Shown piece after piece: positions 36,301-48,300 of a stretch of DNA of 64,000 nucleotides. The notes under the pieces were generated by a model. That model had not been told where the DNA came from. It was given only the letters and a program-made list of their open reading frames with translations, and did not search any database. Within the stretch, counting starts at the first letter, position 1, and each line of letters starts with the position of its first letter. Where the stretch lies: contig NMRB01000731.1 in NCBI GenBank assembly GCA_002633025.1, positions 80,821 to 144,820 of the forward strand. The letters run 5' to 3'. This stretch comes from Notospermus geniculatus. Its lineage: Eukaryota; Nemertea; Pilidiophora; Heteronemertea; Lineidae. A program made the translations under genes and the position numbers.

Positions 36301-39300
36301 AAGAGAATTGAAACACGATCGAAACCATACACAGACAGTGACTAAAACGGTGAGACCACGACAGGCATGGTTACCTTTTTCTCGCCACCCCCTGCCTTAT
36401 GGGTGGCATTATCTAACGAACCAACACGCGACTCCACCTTCCAATCCAACTTACGATTCTCAATCTAGAAAGAAGAAACTCTATGATTATTTAAGAACTT
36501 TTGAAACACATTTTTGGTTCGTATTTTTGCGCTATATCCCGACTTCTTATATTTTCTAAAAAGAATAAAAGTTTATAAAACATATGCCTATGTCTTCAGA
36601 GTCAGTGCACTCAACTAGTGGATTTCCAATCATTTTTCGCTTTTTGGCAATGCTTGCATGTACAGGCATGCAGCAGTGGCCGGTGCCTGCTGCAATCAGT
36701 TTACATGTGCACCCTGTATTGCCGATCTCGCTACTACATTTAGACACGGATTCCAACGAATCGTTACCTTTTTTTCACCACCACCAGGTCTATGCCGTGC
36801 ATTATCTAAAGACCCAACCCTTGAATCAACTTTCCAGTCCAGTTTACGATTCTCAATCTGAAAAATCAACTATTTGAGTCAGGACTCTTGTGTAAAACGT
36901 CTACAACCTAAGAGTAGGCCTAGATGTTGTTCCGTCTAAAAAATAGAAAACCTCGGTTAATTTTGACTGAAGGCAAGAATACAAAGCGTATATCTTTACT
37001 GGTTGTCAAAGTAACTACATAGTACTGTTTTGTGCTACAGATCCTCTAACAAAATTTGAAGATTTAATCTCTGACCGCTTTAATTTCCGATATCTACGAG
37101 CCCTAACGGCAGAATAGCTACCTAGCCACTGAGCCCACTCCTTAAAGTTGTCAAGACAAGATCACATAAGTGTCTAATGACAGCAGCCGGCTGCAGCCAA
37201 GTTTCAAAAGTATTAGTCAAAGTTTGTAGGTCATAATTTCTGTTACAATGACAAGATAGCAAAATTTTCCAGGCATCTACTGTCAGTTACAAATTTTTCG
37301 AATGATTCCTGAAAATTATGGGGAACAACATTTTTTCACCTGACAGTCAGCTTCATGATGTTAGGCCCTACCCACTAGTAGTCTCCCCTACTCCTACACA
37401 GAACCAAGAGGCAAACATTTAAGTACCATCAATAGTTCCTTCATGAACAGGAGTAGTCGACCAGGGCCCATATTCATAAAACCTTGCTATAACAGTTGGC
37501 TGCTAGTTGTGTATACATTCTTAGCAGGGTTTTATGAATATGGGTCCTGGTTCACTAGCAAGCTGTTGACAGGCAGCAGTCCTACTGCTGAGAGATCTAC
37601 AGCATCTAACCGATACACATATCAGAATCATATTTGACGTGACAGATTGCAAGAACGAGCAGCGTTTTCCTATCCAAGGCTCGCCAGTTTCATGCTACTC
37701 CCCCAAACCCCACCACCTGAGCGTATGACTGTTTCAACAGATTTTGTGCGTGCGCATTTATCTGGTAGGCAAACCAAAGCACGTGATTGGTCACGAGACA
37801 TGAATTTGCCACCAGACATAACTGCACATGCGCAGTTATGTCTGCACATGCGCAGACATAACTGCGCATGTGCAGTTTGCAAGAAATCCAAGATGGCGGA
37901 GGCCCGTCCAAACGATGAACAGACAGACCGTGTGACTATCATTTACGATTACAAACATAAAGTAGGCGTGATTCTAACTGGAATACAAGAAGAATATAAG
38001 CGTTATTCCACATCACACAGAACGTCACTTTGTTACCTTTTTATCACCACCGCCGGCTTTATGGGTAGCATTGTCTAGCGAACCCACGCGAGACTCCACC
38101 TTCCATTCCAGTTTACGATTCTCGATCTAGAACAGCGAAAATTTGGCAAAACTGCTAGATTAGTGATTGTTGGACTCTATCACGATCTAACGGGCCATAC
38201 AGAGAGAACAGTAAACATGCTTTATAGGACATAACTAACCTTATTTTAAATCTTAGACTGGATGCAAGGCATTGATACTCATTCACTACATGTCATCTTC
38301 GATTATCGAAGATGCTACATGTAGTCAAATTTTGCCACTGGTCCATTACCTTCAGTGACTTGTCACAAAAGATTCTTGACCTGTTTGAAGCGACCTGGAC
38401 CTTGGTTCAGCTTCATACATGCAACCATGTCGTCAACCGAGAATTAACAGGGTCTAAGTGCATTTTTAGCTTGACCCAAATCCGACCCAAGTTCCCTGTT
38501 CTTTTAGTCCCTTATAAGCACAGGAACTGAGGGTCAAGTAAAAATGCACTTAATTCTCGGTCGACGATGTATCACCTAGAATATACATGTACATGTACCT
38601 AGATACATATTAGAATGTCCCCTGCATTCAAGATGAGTTCATCGCATTGTCATCATTTGGACTCAAGTAAAATTATCTTTTTCGTCAACGTCTATGCAAA
38701 TAGCATTCAACATGAATACATTAAATGAACATTTGCAAAAAAATCAAGAATATATAAGATCGAGAAAAAAAACAACAAGAAGAAATGTACACAAATACGG
38801 CAAGCAGGACAGAAACTGGAATATTTGGTTGCTGTGTATAGTCAGTGGGGATAGTTTACGATGCTCATAGTCAATGGGGATAGTTTACGATGCTCATGAC
38901 AAGTCCACTGTCATGCAGAGTTTTCAGAACCTGTCCCATAGACTGATTACAGAACTAGGCCCTCGAACGGTGAAAGACTTTAGACCTTTCCAACAAAGAT
39001 GGCAGTCTAACAGTTCTCACCATATGACGTCAGAAGTTTAACACCATTCCATGACCGCTGGCACGCTAAGCTGGTCACACGGGCCATGGGTACAAAGTTT
39101 AGGCAAAATATAGTTTTGGGAGGGAATCAAAATCTCCAAAGACTCAGGATGAAATTTGCCTTGGTTGCAATAGTTTTATGGCTCTTTAGGTAAAATAATT
39201 GTCTGAGACGATGCATTTGGTAGTGTTATATCATGCTTGGACAATGAATGGCCACGCCTCATGTGGGAGAAAGAGTAGGGCACCATCTTTGTTGGAAAGG

Positions 39301-42300
39301 TCTATATCACCATTAATGATCGGTGGGGGCATGGCCAACTAAAGTAATAGCCCTTTTTGTACTCCTACGTACGCGGCAGTGTAGAGTTGGCTAATACTTC
39401 ATTTTACCATGCTCCATCAGCGATACTGCTTTTTACCATTGAAAGGCAGAATTGTAGTCTCAAAAAGAAACGGTCTATGGACCATGTGCTCACCTGGGCG
39501 AATGTACCAGAAGAACGAACAACAAGTGTCAAGTCCATATCTTCCAGGGAAACATCATACCAAATCAGAACTTTCTTTGTGGCAATCTTCATATCATATG
39601 AGCCAAAGTTCATTTTTCAAGATGGACGACTGGCGGCCATATTTGAAGTGCAATAGAGCTAACATTTGGCAAAGATATAGAGCTTATCTACATACATATT
39701 CGTAACAAGTTACAACATTCTAGCTGCTGTTCTTCATGGGATATTGGCTAAAGTCCCAAAGAAGGGAGATAGATAGATACATAATCACACCAAGTTAGAA
39801 GACTCGAGGTCAAATAGCCACGAAACGTGCCACCAAATGGCAAAACTTTGAACTTAGACCTCTGCGACCTTGAAAAGTAGGTCAAATCAAAAACCCGTTA
39901 GGTATGTCATGTATCCTTATCAGAATGATGTACCTATGATACAAATTTAGAGATGATCCAGCCAGTAGTTCAGGAGTTATTGCACTTTTGTGTTTTTAGT
40001 TTTGGCCACCTAGTGGCCGAGCCAAGAATCGAATTGGACCGAAACTTGGTGTCATAGGTCGCCTGACCTAGCGGTATTATATGTACAAAGTTTCAAGTCA
40101 ATAGCTCCAGCGGTTACGAAACGTATCGTGCTGACGGACGACGACGACGGACGAAGGACGCTGCACCACGACAATAGTTCACCCCGATGAGCTAAAAACA
40201 TCTTAACTACCAATATATACACAGATGGAGGACAAGCATCAGACAGTTTCATACAAGAATATCTACACATAGGTCGAGTACAGTATGTGATAGGCGGGAC
40301 GTCTCGTTGAAATGACTAGAGTCAATTTGTATTGATGGTATCTAGAACTAGTCTGAGGCAAACTTGTGTCTCTTGATGTACATCTAGGTCCTACATTCCT
40401 GTACAAAGAAGACCTACATGCTCAAAATGTTCTGCGAAATTCACTATGTTCAAAGCAAGTCAGAGAATAGGGAGCATCTGCGTCAAAATCGATAGAAATT
40501 ATCAGTTCCTGGGGTCCAGGATGGACCCATACAGTAAACTAAACATACACATGACAACAGGCAGTCACAACATGAGTATTACCTTCTTTTGGCCACCCCC
40601 TGCCTTATGAGTGGCATTTTGTAGTGAGCCAATACGTGATTCTGCCTTCCATTCGACTTTCTGTGACAAGATCTGCAAAGGACACAAGCCATATGTTCTG
40701 AATTATAGTGAGATATCAGGAGATTTCTGGAGATGCTGAAAAATAAAGCTGAGATGTCTTCACCAACTACATGTGTATAAGGTTGACTATTTCTGCCAAC
40801 CGGTCCTGAAAAAAGAGCCAATAAATTCGTGCTAAACTGTTGTTGAAAATGGAGTCGAATTTCAGTTGATAGTTGCTGAAAAGAAGATGAACTTCTACGA
40901 ACACTTGCTGAAAGGGTTTCGAAACCAGTGGCAACATATTCTAAGAGTAGGACAAGTCTAAAGTTTTGTGTCTGCCAACATGTGGCTGAAAGCGAGAATA
41001 ATAAGCAGCAAAGATGCACAGAGTCTGCCAGAGAGGAAGAGTAACTGTTGGGGAACCTTGGAATGGAACTACAGCATCTATCTTTGTATTCTGCCAGAGT
41101 GCTTTGGGACCATGCTCTTGTCTCTTGGTCAGGTCATGTCTGATCCTGTGAGTGGAGTCCTAAATGCTGTAGAACTAAAAACCCAGTTTCTATCTGATAC
41201 GTGAAGCACCACAACCATATTTAGTTTTCCAAAACTCCAGTAATTAAGGAAAAGAACATAAGCAGAAGAAAAGTACCAAGTAAAGGAAGAAGACGCAATT
41301 GGAAAACGATAAATTCTCTTTCGCAATCCTCAAAATAGATCTGAAAACGATATCCCTCCAAACCAACCTAAACTAAACAATGTGATGGCCACTGGGTTTC
41401 CAAGGTTGGCCATCATCCAACAGATGTAGAGAAGAAGAGAACCGACAAGGAATATGAGATCGAGGCGAAGTTTTAGAATCGTAATTGAGGCAGAACAGCA
41501 GCAAGAATACACAATATCCTGTCGTAGAGGAGATGAAGACTACAGAAGAACACCAAGGGTAAAAACCCGGCGGACCATCCGTCAAAGAGTTTATGTGGAG
41601 AAGTAGAGCCAAAGACCAATGACCAAAAACTGTCACCAGAATCCCTTAAAAAACCTTAAGATCTCGTTACCTGATCATCGTCAGCTGGTTTACTTGCAGG
41701 CTTTGGCTGTGTATTCATAGTCCCTTTAGTTTTCCACTTTAGCTTCTCATGTTTTGGGATCTAAAGGTGATCGATGTTTAATCTTTAGATTGAGGTTGTG
41801 ATTGTGAACTCGACAAGACGATGAGAGGAAGGGGTAGACTCGGATGTGATGACAGTCTACAATCCCATGATAGTGAATTTACCTCTAAAGCAACCGGTAT
41901 TTTACCAAAAAGATCGATGAGAGTCGGCCTACCAACTCTAAGAATGGAAGCTCTTGGAGTCTTGCTCAATGCTTTATCAACCACGCCCATTGATACATCG
42001 AAGAGAATGCACTATGATTGGTACCTTGAAGTTGCTCTGCGAAGGCTTGTAGTCCTTATTGAATGTACTGACTTTAGCATCAGCCTTCCAATCCAGTTGC
42101 TCAGTTTCAATTGGCTAAAGGGTAAAAGATAAGGTTTGCAAATTATCACGAGGCAGATGAAGGCCCTTGTTTAAAATCATCGAGTTTCAACCATTTCCGT
42201 TTCCAAATTCAAATTAAAGGATAGAAAGTCAGAAGCCTGTAAACCAGCAGCACACCAGGCGATATCACCACCGAGCAAAATCGGCTGTTGTCGCCAGATG

Positions 42301-45300
42301 TGCGCTGGGCAGCGATGCGTGGAATCTTCTCGCCAGCGGTGATCGCCCATTATCAAACAATACCAAAACCGATATCGCCTAGTCCGCGGTGGCTGGCGAG
42401 AAGATCGGTGGCGATTAGATCGCTTGCGATATCGCCTGGTGTGCTGCTGGCTTAGGAATATTTTTTGTCAACAATAAAAGGGCATTTCGAGATTGAAGAG
42501 AGTATATGGCTAATAGGCCAACTGGACATGGGGTATGAGAGGTTCACCTCCATAAACCATGGGCGGTGAGCGTCACAGATTTCTTCACAACTAAGTGGTT
42601 GTCGGGGAGGCAAGATAAAATGGGCCCAGCGAAAACGATAAAAACCAAGCTCTGCCTTAGCTCTACTCTACCTGTGCATTTCCAACCGCAGGTTTATAAT
42701 TCTTATTGAAAGTGTCGACCTTTGCATCCGCATCCCAATTAAGGTCTTGGTCAGGGTCACGCTGGGAAAGCAAAGCTAGAAATCTAAATTCTAAAGCTAG
42801 GATGAATAACTGGCTTTGATAGCCAGGGCGGAGGAATGAACTATTGGCAAATCCAATTGTTTTCCATAAATTCTTCTTAAAAGCAAGAAAAAATGCATGA
42901 AAGTACTTTTGAAAATTGACAAAACTTTCGGGGTCCGTAGCAACAGTCTATTAACGCTTGCCATCGTAACTTTCAGTTTTTGTTTCATCTTTTTTCTTGT
43001 GTACATGGTCAAATTTAATTGACACAGACATTTTTTGGAACTAGTGACACCTCATATTTACCCTGTAAACTCAGCTACCAGTTCAATTAAAGCGTTACCT
43101 TAAACCGTCCTCCCCTCGACCTATACCCAAGGTTGGACAGAGAGTCAACCTTAGCGTTGGCATCCCAATTTAATTGTTCGTCTTCTCGTCGCTAAAGACA
43201 TACAAGACACACACAGAAAAAACAATAGAAAAAACCATTAAAAAAGAGTCATGACATAACCATTTTTCTGCTTCAATCTGAATTGTTTTTGAAAAGAGAT
43301 AGTCCATTGGGGACATGGCGGGTTGAAGATGGACATCTGGCAATTTCTGGTGCAAAGAAGTATTTGTCTGCGAAGTCTGGTCTTTATAGGGATTGGTCAA
43401 CTTATAAGAAGCCATGTATAAGAGAACAAAGCTATAAACCAAGCATCGTTTTGGAGGGATTTGCTCTCAGTGGCAAAGCAAAGTAAACGGTGATGGAGAC
43501 TATTAGTACTACTAACATCTACTAACTGTTGAAAGATCGTAAAGAGACTTTTTCTTAGGAAGCTGAAAGCGACACCAATATAATATGGTTGAAATACACA
43601 GCACCCAGCACCCTCAGAGTGGAACAACTGAAATATTACCTTGGAAGTAACAGAGGAGAAGGAGCTGCTACGGGACTGGGAAGAGAGGAGAAATGAATAT
43701 ACACATCAATCACCATTGGTAAGGAGAGAAAGAGAAGTTTCCTTGACTGGGATTAGAGGAGTCGATTCTCGGTGGCTGTCGCTTACTTTCCTGAACTGTG
43801 TAAAAGTCCTTCACCTACATGTATAAGAAATGGTTCTGGGGGTTCTACAGTCAGTCACCAAAGCCACATGCAGAAAAAAACTGAAATCCTGAATCAAGAT
43901 TATTTTGTCTTTGGAAGAGATGTATCACTGAAAGATGTAAGAAAGCATGAAACTATGCGTACAGCTTCTTCGTCACCAGGTTTGACCTGAGGGACAGATA
44001 GAGAAGTCAGTGAAGATGTAGATGTAGACGCCTGTATTGAAGATGTAGGTGTAGACGCCTGTATTGAAGATGTAGGTGTCGACGCCTGTATTGAAGATGT
44101 ACATGTAGACGCCTGTATTGAAGATGTAGATGTAGACGCCTGTATTGAAGACGTACATGTAGACGCCTGTATTGAAGATGTACATGTAGACGCCTGTATG
44201 AATGAACAGAAAACCAATGTGAAGTTCGTCATAGTTACGAAACGAGGAGGTGATGAAATGCGTTGGAGGCAACGTAAGGTGTATGTAATTATAAAATCTA
44301 GGACCATCATGGCCTATGTGTCTGTACTACCTCATACTTCGTACGCACAAACGTTTGTGCGAGCGTAGTCGGTGGGCGGAGCGCTCACAACCCTTGGTAG
44401 CCAAGATGATCTAGGACTAAATGACTACAGAATCAACAGTGTAAGTAGGCTACAGACGCACTAGGAACTGAATCACAACTGGCAAAGAGCAAGGCAGAGT
44501 CAGGCGTGGTTACCTTGCGCTGCTCCGAAAGATTTGGAGACTGAAGGAGAAAGGAAGGTAATGTAGAAGAGGGTTGTAGATACAGAGAAGGCCTTCGACA
44601 CAGTGTGACAGATTACTCTAGTCAGGTAACACAAGCCGTGGTTACACTACATAAAATCCCCGGGTTTTTTGCGGTCACACCTATGAATTGCCGGGCTTCA
44701 AGAAACGCGTGTCTGAAAAACGCGGGTTTTTGAGACACGGCAATCTCGCCGTGCTTTTCGAAATCCCCGTGTGTTCGTTAGTTCTTCGCACGGCGACAGA
44801 TGGCGCAGCCATTAAGGGACGTCGTTTTCGCGCCTCCGACATTGTGTGCCAATTCAGAAATGACCGAAGAGTCAATGTTTGCAGCACAACTGTCGCCGGG
44901 CTACTTAACTAGTGTAGTACTGTGACCTCTCGCCGGGATTTTCGTACACACGGGTTTGACACGGGTCCGGAAAAACACGGGTATTTTTATGTAGTGTAAC
45001 CACGGCTATTGGCTTACGACGCAGTCATATTGACATGGACACGAGTATGCCCGGGAATGCGGCTATTGTTTATTTTACAAGTTGTGGCAGTGGAAGAGAA
45101 GGTTCTTTTTATTACCTTTGGGATGTTAGGTGATTTTCGGGGTAGATATGGGGAGGGTGTCTGCAGTAGAAGGAGGAGAGGTTAAAGGAGGTAAAGAAGG
45201 AAAGCATGTTATGTTTCCGAGTACAGTCATATCTAGGGGTGATATACTGTACAGTTAGCAGTTACTTAGGACCTCGCCATTTCACTGGCCGTTTGGAACC

Positions 45301-48300
45301 TCAAGGCAAGATTTGAAATCATGGGTCCACTCGGATTTGAAAGGACAACAAATGCGACCGTGGAGAACAAACAGCAGAAATTCTGCCCCGATTAACTGTC
45401 CACATTAGCATTCAGAGCCTACCTTCCTTTGGGGTAAAGGTGATCTCCTTGGGCTTGGCGGGCATGGCCTAGGACTCGGTGGGCACTGTCTGTAAGGACT
45501 CGGTGGGCCCTGCCTGTAAGGACTCGGTGGGCCCTGCTTATAGGGACTCGGCGGGAACTAGAGGACAGAGATTAGAAAGAAGTTGAAGGATTATGGTGTG
45601 GAGAGATGGGTCGTGTTCCCCAAATGTGTTTAGGATGATGACTGAAGTACCGGGGTACAGCCTGTTGTAGGTGGAACGATATTTCTGAACAGTCATCGCG
45701 AGACAGAATGCAACGACAGTGTCATTTTTCTCAAGCCCATTTGAGATAGATCAGCGAATTGGCTGGTATCACCTTTGCCGAATCTAATCCTTGATGGAAC
45801 ACTGCGTGAGGTAAAAAGGACTTTCTTCGACACAGACCAAAGTTTAGGAGGGGAACTTTCGTAATGAGGGAGTCAGGTCCAAAATACTCCAGGAATAGGT
45901 CAGGGTGAAGTCTTTGACCGGACAAGATGTTTGCTGTGGGATATCAGGCCACTTGCATGGCCAAACATCACACTATTTCATCATGCCTCATCCTCCCACA
46001 GCAGGGGTTATTACCTCGCTCCTCTTCATCCATGTGCGAGTGTATGAATAGGAACGAGACCAAAGCTCTGCTTTGGGAGGTTGTCATGCCTAGGAGACGG
46101 ATATGTTTTACCTTCCCGTGTACTGCACAAGGTGATCGAGGAGACTGGAAGTAGCACAGGTGTAAAAGGCATGAAACATCTAGTTCGAAGTATGGCTACA
46201 AAAGAGCAGATGAGGAGGGGCAGAGGTTTCTAGATGCATGTTTTTGGCAATGGCATGCTTTTCTGAACTAGTACAGACTTTGAAATATTCGGTGTTCAAA
46301 CTAAACTGAATGACTGCAAACAGTGCTGTGTTTTGTGTCGCCAAGTGCTGAAGTCAATATGTCAGCGTAGCTTCACACACAGAAGTCTGATTCTAAAATA
46401 GTATCATGTTTCTCCATGCAGATTTATTAAAGTGACTTAAATCTCGGTATCAAACTCAAGGATCAACATGTAAGCGTGCAGAAGACGGGTTAAGGTACCT
46501 TTCTCGGAGCAGCAGGAGACTGCATGGCAAAACAGACAGGATTAAGGATGAGAAATGTGCAGAGAGGAAAAGTGGCAACTTCAGGGATACTTCAAAGCAA
46601 TGTAAGAATGCTTTGGACATTTGATTAGTGAAGTCATGACACAGAAATGCAACAATGTCACTCAGAAAGGCCCCCGTTATAAAGGAGCATGTGAATCAGC
46701 CATGACACATGCCCGAGTTCAAACAAAGAAGAAAAGCAGTTAAAGAATTGGGATGTTGCAGGTTTGGCTTGGAGTAAAACAGATAGATTTTCTGAGTCGA
46801 GAAGTGATAGTTACCCCTCTCAAATCGGAAAGGTAAACGGGTGGCTGCAGGAATGGAACGGAAAATGGGTTGTAGATCTGGTTATTTACAGCGCCACTTT
46901 AATCATATTGGAGTGTGAACAACTTAAAATTGCTGACTCAGCATTTTAAGACGGACACAGAAATGACACTTTGACCAAGGATTCTTTCCTGTGGTAGGCA
47001 CGGCCGCAACAACCACGGAATGGAGAGCAGCTGACTGTAGTTAAGAGTTTGATTTACGCAGAAAGGTGGTTCTTACCCCCATTGAGAAGTAAAATGGAGG
47101 TTTGATATCCAAAGAGTCTGGGACCTAGAACAGAGGGAGAGAGGAGAATTTAGGACAAAGAAGAATTGATAGAACGCTGGAGATAGAAATTTTATAATGA
47201 TACCTAGATTTCTACTGTTTCCGTTGCTTATCTGGAGCATGACGATCCAAGGTACAATGCAAAACTGACTGTCCGCGGATTGAGAAGTGTACGGCAAGAA
47301 TTGGTGTCAAATAAATTTCGAGTAAGCATGCGTGCATTATTTTCTACCAAATATATTCTACATTTTACCTTGGTATGGTCAGCACGGACCACCGAATTGA
47401 ATGGCTAGAAGAAGGGAAACAGCAGAATGAGACTGTACGACTGCGAAATGGTAGCAGGGAGCTTACTTCTGTTTCATGAATATCTAATGAAAATTGATAG
47501 AATTACGGCGTTTGGCGCAGGCAGGTTTGGAGTAACAGCAAAGAGAGGAGCAAAGAGTGAAGACCAAATAGCCTACTCAGGCTTTGAATTTCGCCCGATG
47601 ATGAGAGAGGCAAGTAACAGAGTGTGAAATGATCCTATTATTCTACTCAAGAGAAGATCAAAGAAGCCATGCGATACGCCTAATGGTATATCAAAATATC
47701 AGTAGACGATCAACGAGTGCAAAACTGAACGAGGAGGCCCAATACAGTGCCGATGTTACATGTATATGGACGGGCTCGTGAGTAGCTAAGAATAAGAGAT
47801 GGGAAAATGTACTATGTGTACATTGCACTATTACGTGTGTGCACGAAGCAAATGCGGAGAAATCGATCTTGGTCGCCATATCCATCCTACACAGGTGCAA
47901 TCAAATATGACCAAAGGGAGATTTTTTACCTTAGGATGCAAGACAATTCCCTAAAATTAGAATATCAAATTTGATTTTCTTTGAGGACAAACCTCCAAAA
48001 CGATAAGAAGTTAAATTGCAGAGTACAAGGCGGCAACTCCATGGAGGAGATGTGAGGATGAAGTGATGGTGTTCAATATTTCAGATGAGGTGTGAAGTGG
48101 TGAACTGAGAGTGGTGACTGTCTGCAGTAGGGCACCTCAGGATTTTACATGCTGTTGGAAGATGAAAGTTACCAAGTTTCCCCAAACTGGGTAACTTGTG
48201 AATATGAGGATAGTGGTTTGAAAAGACGGACAGCGATGATATGGTGAGTGGTATGAAAATGTTTGGCAGCTCTGAGTGTCGAGGTTCTCCAGAGCTTGAC

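Noticed and set aside
40579-41019. 146-codon minus-strand frame
   Set aside because: Only its last 30 codons are the tau R2 exon. The rest is intron read through the acceptor.
43786-43794. 9-nt exon candidate FRK (TTTTACACAG|TTCAGGAAA|GTAAGC)
   Set aside because: Fits phase 0 and has plausible sites, but nine bases carry too little information to call without transcripts.
43973-44272. 99-codon minus-strand frame of TGVYxYIFN repeats
   Set aside because: Alternative frame of the 27-bp minisatellite. The frame joined to exon 15 is the other one.
45423-45468. Possible tau microexon AMPAKPKEITFTPKE(G)
   Set aside because: The 46-nt length breaks the otherwise uniform phase-0 series and its acceptor (ACCGAGTCCTAG) is weak. 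Kept only as a low-interest poison-exon idea.
47447-47480. Candidate exon with GTAAGC donor (ATATTCATGAAACAGAA)
   Set aside because: 17 nt, not a multiple of three, so it breaks the frame.
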